From positions 394,501-458,500 of the forward strand of contig CCMO02000002.1 of NCBI GenBank assembly GCA_000751295.2: a DNA stretch of 64,000 bases. The letters are read 5' to 3'. Below are positions 42,578-50,580 of the stretch, piece after piece. Both the position numbers and the translations under genes were made by a program. Below the pieces are notes generated by a model. The model did no database searches. It saw only the letters and a list, made by a program, of their open reading frames with translations, and was not told the origin of the DNA. The stretch is from a bacterium YEK0313. GTDB taxonomy: Bacteria > Pseudomonadota > Alphaproteobacteria > Rhizobiales > Phreatobacteraceae. Each line of letters opens with the position of its first letter. Positions within the stretch are counted from its first letter, which is position 1.

Positions 42578-43906
42578 TCACCGCGCGGACGGGAAGAAGC
42601 GGTTGTCCGGCCGGGCGAGACCCAGGCGGTCGCGCAGCGTATGGCCCTCATATTCGCGCCGGAACAGGCCGCGCCGCTGCAGCACCGGCACCACCTTGTC
42701 GACGAAGTCGTCGAGCCCTTCGGGCAGATAGGGGAACATGATGTTGAAGCCGTCGCTGCCCTCCGTCTCCAGCCATTCCTGCATGGCGTCGGCAATGGTT
42801 TCCGGCGTGCCGACGAAGGCGAGCCCGGCATAGCCGCCGAGCCGCTGGGCGAGCTGGCGCACGGTGAGGTTCTCGCGTTCTGCGAGCGCGATCGCCCGTT
42901 CCCGCCCGCTCTTCGAAGCATTGGTCTCGGGGATGGCCGGCAGGGGTCCGTCCGGATCGAAACGGGAGGCATCCGTGCCGAGCGCGATCGACAGCGAGGC
43001 GATGGCGCTGTCGTAATGCACGAGGCTGTCGAGCAGGGCCCGCTTCTCGCGCGCGGCCTCGACGGTGTCGCCGACCACGACGAGCGCGCCGGGCAGAATC
43101 TTCATGCTGTCGCGATCGCGCCCGAGCGCGGCCATGCGTCCCTTGACGTCGGCATAGAAGCGCTGGCCGTCGGCGAGCGTGCCGACCCCGGTGAAGACCA
43201 CTTCGGCGGTCTCGGCGGCGATCTGGCGACCCGCCTCCGAAGCGCCGGCCTGGACGATGACGGGCCAGCCCTGCACCGGCCGGGCAATGTTGAGCGGTCC
43301 GCGCACGGCGAGCTCCGGGCCGCGGTGATCGAGCACATGCATCCGGTCGGGATCGAAATAGACGCCGCTCTCGACGTCGCGGATGAAGGCGTCGTCGGCC
43401 CAGCTGTCCCAGAGGCCGGTGACGACGTCATAGAATTCGCGCGCCCGCTTGTAGCGCTCGCCATGCTCCATGTGGGCGTCGAGGCCGAAATTCCGGGCGA
43501 CGTCGGGATTGGCGGTGGTGACCAGGTTCCAGCCGGCGCGGCCATTGCTGATATGGTCGAGGGACGCGAATTTCCGGGCGATGTGATAGGGCTGCTCGTA
43601 GGTCGTCGAGGCGGTGGCGATGAGGCCGATATGTTCGGTCACCGCGGCGAGCGCCGGCAGCAGGGTGAGCGGATCGAACGAGGTCACCGTGGCGCTGCGC
43701 TTCAGCGCCTGGATCGGCATGTTCAGGACCGCCAGGTGATCGGCCATGAAGAAGGCGTCGAAACGGCCGCGCTCGAGCGTCTGGATGAAGCGCTTGAGAT
43801 GGGCGAAATTGAAATTGGCGTCCGGGTAGGCGCCGGGATAGCGCCAGGCAGCCGTGTGGATGCTGACCGGGCGCATGAAGGCGCCGAGGCGAAGGTGGCG
43901 CGCCAT
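42578..43906 (-). CDS. LLM-class flavin-dependent monooxygenase (NtaA/SnaA/DszA type)
   Basis: This 442-residue FMN-reductase-coupled monooxygenase has LKRFIQTLERGRFDAFFMADHLAV near the N-terminus. TEHIGLIATASTTYEQPYHIARKFASLDHISNGRAGWNLVTT is the hallmark of this family, whose members oxidise nitrilotriacetate, sulfones or sulfonates. The gene faces away from a SsuABC-like transporter, so an organosulfur substrate is likely. A separate flavin reductase is needed and is not encoded in the window. Confidence 0.9.
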   Translation of the reverse strand: MARHLRLGAFMRPVSIHTAAWRYPGAYPDANFNFAHLKRFIQTLERGRFDAFFMADHLAVLNMPIQALKRSATVTSFDPLTLLPALAAVTEHIGLIATASTTYEQPYHIARKFASLDHISNGRAGWNLVTTANPDVARNFGLDAHMEHGERYKRAREFYDVVTGLWDSWADDAFIRDVESGVYFDPDRMHVLDHRGPELAVRGPLNIARPVQGWPVIVQAGASEAGRQIAAETAEVVFTGVGTLADGQRFYADVKGRMAALGRDRDSMKILPGALVVVGDTVEAAREKRALLDSLVHYDSAIASLSIALGTDASRFDPDGPLPAIPETNASKSGRERAIALAERENLTVRQLAQRLGGYAGLAFVGTPETIADAMQEWLETEGSDGFNIMFPYLPEGLDDFVDKVVPVLQRRGLFRREYEGHTLRDRLGLARPDNRFFPSAR

Positions 43907-44243
43907 GGCTCGAAGACCTCATGTCTGGAAGAACCTGCCGGTCCGCCCGCCCGTGGAAAGGTCCAAGGCCGGCCGTCCCTTGACATCGAAGGTGGCGGTG
44001 GCCGGCACCGGGGTCAAGGCGCCGGCCGGCCGCGCGCGCCCCTCTCCGCCGTCGACCGCCGGTCCGGCCCAGGCGGCCCGGGTGCCGGCGCAGAACAGCA
44101 CGGCTGCGACCGCCCCCGGGTGCAGGACCTGCATGCTGCACGCATGAGACAATGGAGATTCATTTTTCTATTTTTCACAAGAGATTGATCTCCCATGACA
44201 ATATTATTTTAGTCGGCCCCGGTTTTTTGCCCGCGAGGCCGTC
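43907..44243. promoter_or_regulatory. Divergent promoter region, monooxygenase / Ssu-type transporter
   Basis: This 337-bp stretch has no gene. It contains a 13-bp palindrome TGCAGG-A-CCTGCA at 44121-44133 and GAGAT-TG-ATCTC at 44181-44192. An AT-rich segment (44160-44210, with ATATTATTTT) looks like a -10 region for the plus-strand operon. Sulfur-starvation regulators such as CysB/Cbl act at regions like this, but no recognisable site for them was identified. Confidence 0.4.
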
Positions 44244-45215
44244 ATGTCCGCACTCTCCCGCCGTTCCGCCGCAGCGCTCGTCCTGGCAAGCCCCGTCGTC
44301 CTCGCTGCGCGCGGGGCGGGCGCCAATGTGCGCGAGCTGCGGGTCGACTACGCCACCTACAACCCGGTCAGCCTGGTGCTGCGCTCCAAGGGCTGGCTGG
44401 AGGACGAATTCCGCGGCGACGGCATCGCCATTCGCTGGGTATTGTCGGCGGGCTCGAACAAGGCACTCGAATTCTTGAATGCCGGCTCGCTCGACATCGG
44501 CTCGACCGCCGGCGCGGCGGCGCTGGTGGCGCGCATCAACGGCAATCCCGTGCGCTCGGTCGGCGTCTATTCGAAACCCGAATGGACGGCACTGGTGACG
44601 CGTCCCGACAGCGGCATCGCCAAGCCAGCCGACCTGCGCGGCCGGCGCGTCGCGGTGACGCGCGGCACCGATCCGCACATCTTCCTGGTGCGGGCGATCG
44701 CCGCCGCCGGTCTCAGCGAGCGCGACATCAAGGCCGTGCCGCTGCAGCATGCCGACGGGCGCCTCGCCCTGGTGCGTGGCGACGTCGATGCCTGGGCCGG
44801 TCTCGACCCGATCATGGCCGCAGCCGAGATCGAGAACGGCGCGACGCTGTTCCATCGCGACGCCGAGGCCAATACCTGGGGCGTGCTCAATACGCGCGAG
44901 GCCTTCCTCGCGGCCCAGCCGCAGCTCGTCGCCCGCGTGCTCAAGGTCTACGAGCGGGCACGGGTCTGGTCGCGCGCCAATGGCGCGGAACTCGCCGAGA
45001 TCCTCGGCAAGGAGGCCAAGCTCGCCGAGCCGATCATCGCCCGGCAGCTCGAGCGCACCGACCTCAGCCATGCGCGCATCGGGCCGGCCCAGGTCGCGAC
45101 CATCAAGGCGGCGGGCGAGGCGCTGCAGGCGGCCGGCGTGATCGCGGCCAATGTCGACATCGCCGCGGTCAGCCGCGAGCTCGTCGACGCCTCGCTCGGC
45201 CCGGCCGCGAGCTGA
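44244..45215 (+). CDS. Aliphatic sulfonate-type ABC substrate-binding protein (SsuA-like)
   Basis: This 323-residue periplasmic receptor has an N-terminal signal (SRRSAAALVLASPVVLAARGAGA, possibly Tat). NMT1/SsuA-family motifs are LRVDYATYNPVSLVLRSKGWLEDEF, WVLSAGSNKALEFLNAGSLDIGSTAGAAAL and GRRVAVTRGTDPHIFLVRAI. The family binds sulfonates, taurine, nitrate or thiamine precursors. Its gene order with permease, ATPase and OsmC and the flanking flavin monooxygenase points to sulfur compounds. Confidence 0.88.
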   Translation: MSALSRRSAAALVLASPVVLAARGAGANVRELRVDYATYNPVSLVLRSKGWLEDEFRGDGIAIRWVLSAGSNKALEFLNAGSLDIGSTAGAAALVARINGNPVRSVGVYSKPEWTALVTRPDSGIAKPADLRGRRVAVTRGTDPHIFLVRAIAAAGLSERDIKAVPLQHADGRLALVRGDVDAWAGLDPIMAAAEIENGATLFHRDAEANTWGVLNTREAFLAAQPQLVARVLKVYERARVWSRANGAELAEILGKEAKLAEPIIARQLERTDLSHARIGPAQVATIKAAGEALQAAGVIAANVDIAAVSRELVDASLGPAAS

Positions 45216-45222
45216 GGCGGCC

Positions 45223-46044
45223 GTGACCTTCCCGGTTGCCGAACAGGCCGCCACGCAGCGCCCGGCCCGGCCGCGGCTCAGCATCGGCCGCGCACCGCTC
45301 GGACTGGTCCTGCCGGCCGCGGCCGCGCTTGCCTTCGAGCTGGCGGTACGCTTCGGTCTCGCCGAGGGGCGCCTCATGCCGCCGCCCTCGCGGATCGCCG
45401 CGACGCTCGTCGCGCTGCATCAGTCCGGCGACCTCTGGCTGCACGTGGCGACGACGCTCGCCCGCGTCGCCGCCGGCTTCGGCCTCGGCGTTGCCGCCGG
45501 CACCGCGCTCGGCGCGCTGGCCGGCGCCTCGTCGCTGGCGCGGCGCATGATCGACCCGACGCTGCAGGGCCTGCGCTCGATTCCCTCGATCGCCTGGGTG
45601 CCCCTGTTCATCCTCTGGCTCGGCATCTTCGAGGCGTCCAAGGTAACGCTGATCGCGGTCGGCGTGTTCTTCCCCGTCTATCTCGGTGTTTCCGGCGCGA
45701 TTCTCGGCATCGACCGGAAGATCGTCGAGGTCGGCCTGATCGCCCGGCTGTCGCGCCCGCGCCTGGCGACGCGCATCCTCCTGCCAGCGATCCTGCCGGC
45801 CTATGTGCTGGCCCTGCGGGCGGGCCTCGGGCTTGGCTGGATGTTCGTCGTCGCGGCCGAGTTCATGGGCGCGTCCGAAGGCCTCGGCTATCTCCTGGTC
45901 GACGGCCAGCAGCTTGGCAAGGCCGACCAGATCCTCGCCACCATCCTGGTCTTCGCGGTGCTGGGCAAGCTCACCGACAGCCTGATCCAGGCCGTGGCGC
46001 GCCCCTTCCTCGTCTGGCAGGACGTCGCAGAGGGGGCGCGCTGA
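45223..46044 (+). CDS. Ssu/Tau-type ABC transporter permease
   Basis: This 273-residue protein has six predicted helices. The EAA loop is EVGLIARLSRPRLATRILLPAILPAYVLALRAGLGLGWMFVVAAEFMG. It also has RSIPSIAWVPLFILWLGIFEASKVTLI, typical of SsuC/TauC. A GTG at 45223 with GAGGCGGCC directly upstream is taken as the start, 8 bases after the receptor stop. A longer ATG start at 45151 would overlap the receptor gene. Confidence 0.88.
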   Translation: MTFPVAEQAATQRPARPRLSIGRAPLGLVLPAAAALAFELAVRFGLAEGRLMPPPSRIAATLVALHQSGDLWLHVATTLARVAAGFGLGVAAGTALGALAGASSLARRMIDPTLQGLRSIPSIAWVPLFILWLGIFEASKVTLIAVGVFFPVYLGVSGAILGIDRKIVEVGLIARLSRPRLATRILLPAILPAYVLALRAGLGLGWMFVVAAEFMGASEGLGYLLVDGQQLGKADQILATILVFAVLGKLTDSLIQAVARPFLVWQDVAEGAR

Positions 46045-46832
46045 TGCTGATCCTCAGCGATGTCGGCAAGACCTATCCGAACGGCACGCGCGCCTTGAGC
46101 GGCGTGTCGCTGACCATCGAGCGCGGCGAGACGGTGGCGCTGGTCGGCGGCTCCGGCTGCGGCAAGTCGACCCTGTTGCGTCTGATCGCCGGGCTCGACA
46201 GTCCGTCCGACGGCCGGCTCAGGATCGACGGCGAGACCATTACCGGCCCGCATCCGAAAGTGGGTGTCGTGTTCCAGGAGCCGCGCCTCTTGCCCTGGCT
46301 GACGGTCGAGGCCAATGCCGGCTTCATGCTGGAGGGCTATCCTTCCGCCTCGCGGGCCGCGCGCGTCGCCGAACGGCTCGCCGCTGTCGGGCTCGCCGAC
46401 AAAGCCAAGGCCTGGCCGCGCGAATTGTCCGGCGGCCAGGCCCAGCGCGTGGCCATCGCCCGCGGGCTTGCTCCCGACCCCGAAGTGCTGATCCTGGACG
46501 AGCCCTTCTCGGCGCTCGACGCGCTGACCAAGGCGGCGCTGCAGGACCAGCTCGCGGCACTCTGGGACAGCGCGGACGAAACCCAGACGACCCTGCTCAT
46601 CGTCACCCACGACGTCGACGAGGCGATCGTGCTCGCCGACCGGATCATCGTCATGCAGCCCAATCCCGGCCGGTTGTTCACCGAGATCGCCAATACCCTG
46701 CCGCGCCCGCGCGAGCGCACCAGCGACGGCTTCAACGCCCTGCGCCGGACGGTGCTGGCCGCGCTCGACAGCTCGCTTTCGGGCGCGCTAGAGAAGGCGG
46801 CCGGCCGGCACCGCAACGCCGCGGCCGGCTGA
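46044..46832 (+). CDS. Ssu/Tau-type ABC transporter ATPase
   Basis: This 262-residue ATPase has Walker A GGSGCGKS (about 36-43), Q-loop GVVFQEPRLLPWLTVEANAGF, signature LSGGQAQRVAIARGLA, Walker B VLILDEPFSALDALT and the His switch LLIVTHDVDEAIVLADRIIVM. The PRLLPWLTV form of the Q-loop region is typical of the sulfonate/nitrate/taurine class. The start overlaps the permease stop by one base (TGATG). Confidence 0.91.
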   Translation: MLILSDVGKTYPNGTRALSGVSLTIERGETVALVGGSGCGKSTLLRLIAGLDSPSDGRLRIDGETITGPHPKVGVVFQEPRLLPWLTVEANAGFMLEGYPSASRAARVAERLAAVGLADKAKAWPRELSGGQAQRVAIARGLAPDPEVLILDEPFSALDALTKAALQDQLAALWDSADETQTTLLIVTHDVDEAIVLADRIIVMQPNPGRLFTEIANTLPRPRERTSDGFNALRRTVLAALDSSLSGALEKAAGRHRNAAAG

Positions 46833-46845
46833 GGAGACAGGACCC

Positions 46846-47358
46846 ATGGACGCCACCGCCCTCCGCGCCCTGCAGGCGCCGATCAAGGACCGCTACAAGA
46901 CCGATCCGGACGCCGCCGTGATCGTGCTGAAGGCGCGCGGGCGGATCGACGACCAGGCGATCGCCTGCAAGGTGGAGACCGGCCGGGCCCTCGCCACCGC
47001 CGGGCTGCATCCGGCCTCGGGCGGCTCGGGTCTCGAGCTCTGCTCGGGCGACATGCTGCTGGAGGCGCTGGTCGCCTGCGCCGGCGTCACGCTGAAGGCG
47101 GTCGCGACCGCGCTCGAGATCGGCCTCGACGATGCCGTGGTGAGCGCCGAGGGCGATCTCGACTTCCGCGGCACGCTGGGCGTCGACAAGGAAGCGCCGG
47201 TCGGCTTCCGCGCGATCCGCGTCACCTTCGAGGTGAAGACCGACGCGCCGGAGGAGAAGCTCGCAAGCCTCCTGAAGCTCACCGAGCGCTATTGCGTCGT
47301 GTACCAGACGATCAAGGGCGGCACGCCTGTCAGCGTCGATCTGAAGCGCGCCGCGTGA
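46846..47358 (+). CDS. OsmC family protein
   Basis: This 170-residue protein of the OsmC/Ohr fold reduces organic or lipid hydroperoxides with two cysteines. The candidate pair is Cys78 in LLEALVACAGVTL and Cys150 in LTERYCVVYQTI. An additional Cys66 is in LELCSGD. OsmC genes are frequent in sulfur-scavenging clusters next to ssu or sfn genes. Here it follows the ATPase by 13 bases with GAGGAGACAGG before the ATG, so it is the last gene of that operon. Confidence 0.88.
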   Translation: MDATALRALQAPIKDRYKTDPDAAVIVLKARGRIDDQAIACKVETGRALATAGLHPASGGSGLELCSGDMLLEALVACAGVTLKAVATALEIGLDDAVVSAEGDLDFRGTLGVDKEAPVGFRAIRVTFEVKTDAPEEKLASLLKLTERYCVVYQTIKGGTPVSVDLKRAA

Positions 47359-47480
47359 GCGGCGCCGCTCGCGGGGCTCCCGTTCCGGCCCTTGCCGGCG
47401 TCGGGCGCTCTGCCGCAGATGCCGACCGGCATCCACGACGCTCGTGACCTTCCCGTCGTCGCCTCGCAAAGGTTGAATCC

Positions 47481-47870
47481 ATGACCCAGGCCGGACTGAT
47501 CGGGGCTGTCCTCTACGCAAAGGACATGCCGCGCCTCGCCGAATTCTACGCCGCCGTGACAGGCCTCCCGATCCAGGCCATCAACGACGGCCACGCCGCT
47601 CTCGGCTCCGGCGCGCACCAGCTCGCGATCGTGAAAATTCCGCAACGCATCGCAGGCTCGATCGCCATCGAGACGCCGCCCGTGCGCCGCGAGGGGACGC
47701 CCATCAAGCTCGTCTTCTCGGTCGCGAACATCGCCGCCGCCAGAACCAGCGCGGCCGAACGCGGCGGCGCCGTCAATCCGGCGGAGCGCGAGTGGACGTT
47801 CGAAGGTGCGACCGTCTGCGACGGCCATGATCCCGAAGGCAATATGTTCCAGCTCAGATGTTCGAGCTGA
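47481..47870 (+). CDS. VOC (glyoxalase/bleomycin resistance) family protein
   Basis: This 129-residue protein has the paired beta-alpha-beta-beta-beta modules of the vicinal oxygen chelate fold. It starts with LIGAVLYAKDMPRLAEFYAAVTGL and ends GATVCDGHDPEGNMFQLR, where the terminal Glu/Gln region gives metal-binding positions. It lacks the strong metal triad of glyoxalase I, so its function could be binding or an unknown lyase or dioxygenase step. It is likely a single gene. Confidence 0.82.
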   Translation: MTQAGLIGAVLYAKDMPRLAEFYAAVTGLPIQAINDGHAALGSGAHQLAIVKIPQRIAGSIAIETPPVRREGTPIKLVFSVANIAAARTSAAERGGAVNPAEREWTFEGATVCDGHDPEGNMFQLRCSS

Positions 47871-48063
47871 CGGGCGCAGCGGCGCCCGCTCCCGGTAGTG
47901 CCCGGGCAGGGCGCGCCTGCAAGCATGGCTGTTACCCGGCCGGGCGGGGCGCCAGCGTTTTCCACCAGGCCCGGTGCTGTGCCACCATGGCCGCCGCGCA
48001 GGGTGCGCCCCCGCTGCGGCGGCCGACTGCCACCTTGTCCCCGACAGTTCACCGGAGCCCGTC

Positions 48064-49005
48064 ATGAACCACCGTCCGCTCGGCCGTTCAGGCCTCTCGA
48101 TCGCGCCGATCATGTTCGGCGGCAATGTCTTCGGCTGGACCGCGGACGAGGCGACCTCGTTCGCGCTGCTCGATGCCTTCGTCGCCGAAGGCTTCAACGC
48201 GATCGACACGGCCGACGTCTATTCCGCCTGGGTCCCGGGTCATTCCGGCGGCGAGTCCGAAACCGTGCTCGGCAACTGGCTGAAGCGGCGCGGCAAGCGC
48301 GACGACGTCGTGATCGCCACCAAGGTCGGCATGTGGGCACGCTATCCGGACCTGAAGGCGGCCACCATCGCAGCGGCGGTCGAAGAATCGCTGACCCGTC
48401 TGAAGACCGACTATATCGACCTCTACCAGTCGCATCAGGACGACGAGAAGACGCCGCAGGACGAGGTGCTGGAAGCCTATTCGCGCCTCATCGAGGCCGG
48501 CAAGGTCCGCGCCATCGGCGCCTCCAATTTCAGTGCAGCCCGGCTCGGCTCGGCCCTCGACCTCGCCGAGGCCAAGGGCCTGCCGCGCTATGACAGCGTG
48601 CAGCCGGCCTACAATCTCTACAATCGCCAGGAATTCGAAGGCGACCTCGCCAAGGTCGCGATCGAACGCGGCGTCGGGGTCATCTCCTATTTCGGCCTCG
48701 CCGCCGGCTTCCTGACCGGCAAGTACCGGTCCGAGGCCGATCTTGCCAAGAGCCCGCGCGGCGCGCGCGTGAAGGCCTATCTCGACGACCGCGGCTTCCG
48801 CATCCTGGCGGCGCTCGACGCGATGTCCACAGAACTCGGCGCGACGCCCGCCCAAGTTGCGCTCGCCTGGCTGATCGGCCGCCCCGGCGTCACCGCGCCG
48901 ATCGTCAGCGCGACCAACCTCAACCAGCTCGCCGAAATCCTCAAGGCCGCGCGCCTCGCCCTGCCCGCAGAGGTTGTAGCGAAGCTCGAGGCAGCGAGCG
49001 CCTGA
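48064..49005 (+). CDS. Aldo/keto reductase family oxidoreductase
   Basis: This 313-residue NADPH-dependent TIM-barrel enzyme has catalytic segments GFNAIDTADVYSAW (Asp, Tyr), VVIATKVGMWA (Lys) and YIDLYQSHQDDEKTP (His). The cofactor end contains VISYFGLAAGFLTGKYRSEADL and PIVSATNLNQLAEILKA. It resembles the YajO/Tas-like group that reduces aldehydes and ketones. GGAG lies 6 bases upstream of the ATG at 48064. The physiological substrate is not known. Confidence 0.9.
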   Translation: MNHRPLGRSGLSIAPIMFGGNVFGWTADEATSFALLDAFVAEGFNAIDTADVYSAWVPGHSGGESETVLGNWLKRRGKRDDVVIATKVGMWARYPDLKAATIAAAVEESLTRLKTDYIDLYQSHQDDEKTPQDEVLEAYSRLIEAGKVRAIGASNFSAARLGSALDLAEAKGLPRYDSVQPAYNLYNRQEFEGDLAKVAIERGVGVISYFGLAAGFLTGKYRSEADLAKSPRGARVKAYLDDRGFRILAALDAMSTELGATPAQVALAWLIGRPGVTAPIVSATNLNQLAEILKAARLALPAEVVAKLEAASA

Positions 49006-49039
49006 GCCCCGGCAATCGATATCAACCGATTGCATTGCT

Positions 49040-49080
49040 GCCCTGCCGGGCCCGCCATGCGTTGCCGAGCCCGGCAGGGC
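49040..49080 (+). terminator. Long hairpin after the aldo/keto reductase gene
   Basis: GCCCTGCCGGGC (49040-49051) pairs perfectly with GCCCGGCAGGGC (49069-49080), a 12-bp stem with a 17-base loop. It lies 35 bases after the stop codon and before the next promoter. There is no T run, so Rho-independent function is uncertain. Confidence 0.5.
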
Positions 49081-49169
49081 GCGCCATTCTGCGCTCCGGG
49101 GCGTAGAATTCCTGCTGAAAATACAAGACTTAAGACAGAGTTCGCCCCGAACCAGAACGGGGACAGATC

Positions 49170-50447
49170 ATGGCAGTCGGAGAACAGGGCAAGAGCCGCA
49201 AGGCGGTGACCGCGGCGGTCGTCGGCAACGTGCTCGAATGGTACGATTTCGCCGTCTACGCCTATGTGGCGGCGATCATCGCGCGCAAATTCTTTCCAGC
49301 CCAGGACGAGGTGACGGCGCTCCTGTCGACCTTTCTCGCCTATGGGCTCGGCTTCCTGGCCAGGCCGCTCGGCGGCATCGTCATCGGCCGCATGGGCGAT
49401 GTCAGCGGCCGCAAGAACGCGCTTCTGCTCACCATGTTCCTGATGGCCGCCGGCACGGTGATGATCGGCCTTCTGCCGACCTATGAGAGCATCGGCTTCC
49501 TCGCCCCGCTCCTGCTCGTCGTCGCCCGCCTGCTGCAGGGCTTCTCGGCGGGCGGCGAATGGGGCGGCTCCACGGCCTTCATCGTCGAATGGGCGCCGAA
49601 GGACCAGCGCGGCTATTACGGCAGCTTCCAGCAGACCAGCGTCGTCGCCGGGCTGCTGCTCGGCTCGGGCGTCGCCGCGCTGATGAACACGGTGCTCACC
49701 GCGCCGCAGATGGAGAGCTGGGGCTGGCGCATCCCGTTCCTGATCGGCGGCATTCTCGGCCCGATCGGGCTCTATATGCGCCGGACCATCGAGGAGACCC
49801 CGGCCTATCGCGCCGTCTCCGAGGGCACGCCGACGCCGCCGAGCCCGGATGCCGCGGTCAGCCCCTGGCTGCTCGCCGGCCGCGCCTTCGGCTTCACCAT
49901 CGTCTGGACAGTCTGCTTCTACGTCCTGCTGAACTACATGCCGACCTGGACGCAGCGCTATATGAGCCTGACGCCCTCGCAGGCCCTGTGGGCGAACACG
50001 ATCGGGCTGCTGGCGCTGATGGTGGCCATCCCGGTCATGGGACGCCTGTCCGACCGGGTCGGGCGCAAGCCGCTGCTGATCGCCTGCTGCCTCTGCTTCA
50101 TCGTCGTGCCCTATCCGGTGTTCAGCTATCTCCTGTCGGGCAATGTCTCGCTCGGCAGCCTGATCGCCGTGCAGGTGCTGTTCGCCATCATGATCGCGAT
50201 GTTCTCCGGCGCTGGGCCGGCCGCCATCGCCGAGATCTTTCCGACCCGCAACCGCTCGACCTGGATGACCACGGGCTATGCGCTGGCGGTGGCGATCTTC
50301 GGCGGCTTCGCGCCGTTCATCTCGGTCTGGCTGATCAGCACGCTCGGCTCGCCGATCGCCCACACCTATTACCTGGTGGCGGCGGCGGTCGTCTCCACCG
50401 TGGTGATCTGGCAACTGCGCGAGACCGCCTTCGAAGACCTGCAATAG
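49170..50447 (+). CDS. MFS transporter, metabolite:H+ symporter (MHS) family
   Basis: This 425-residue membrane protein has about 12 helices. It has the MHS markers GNVLEWYDFAVYAYVAAIIA in TM1, RPLGGIVIGRMGDVSGRKNALLL in loop 2-3 and GFSAGGEWGGSTAFIVEWAP at TM4-5. It is a different member from the one at 2386-3729. Close relatives transport citrate, ketoglutarate, shikimate or betaines. CCCCG (49145-49149) can pair with CGGGG (49158-49162), which lies at the ribosome site, so translation may be modulated. Confidence 0.9.
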   Translation: MAVGEQGKSRKAVTAAVVGNVLEWYDFAVYAYVAAIIARKFFPAQDEVTALLSTFLAYGLGFLARPLGGIVIGRMGDVSGRKNALLLTMFLMAAGTVMIGLLPTYESIGFLAPLLLVVARLLQGFSAGGEWGGSTAFIVEWAPKDQRGYYGSFQQTSVVAGLLLGSGVAALMNTVLTAPQMESWGWRIPFLIGGILGPIGLYMRRTIEETPAYRAVSEGTPTPPSPDAAVSPWLLAGRAFGFTIVWTVCFYVLLNYMPTWTQRYMSLTPSQALWANTIGLLALMVAIPVMGRLSDRVGRKPLLIACCLCFIVVPYPVFSYLLSGNVSLGSLIAVQVLFAIMIAMFSGAGPAAIAEIFPTRNRSTWMTTGYALAVAIFGGFAPFISVWLISTLGSPIAHTYYLVAAAVVSTVVIWQLRETAFEDLQ

Positions 50448-50470
50448 CGGCCGCTCCGGCAGGCTCAGAC

Positions 50471-50504
50471 CAACGGCCCGAGGCGCCGACGCGTCGGGCC
50501 GTTG
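50471..50504. terminator. Bidirectional hairpin between MHS transporter and GMC oxidoreductase
   Basis: CAACGGCCCGA (50471-50481) pairs perfectly with TCGGGCCGTTG (50494-50504), an 11-bp stem with a 12-base loop, between two convergent genes. Confidence 0.65.
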
Positions 50505-50580
50505 CCCTCAGCCGAATGGCGGGGCGGGAACGGCCACCGGCGACGGTCGAACCACCTGAAATCGGCGATATCGGTCGGGA

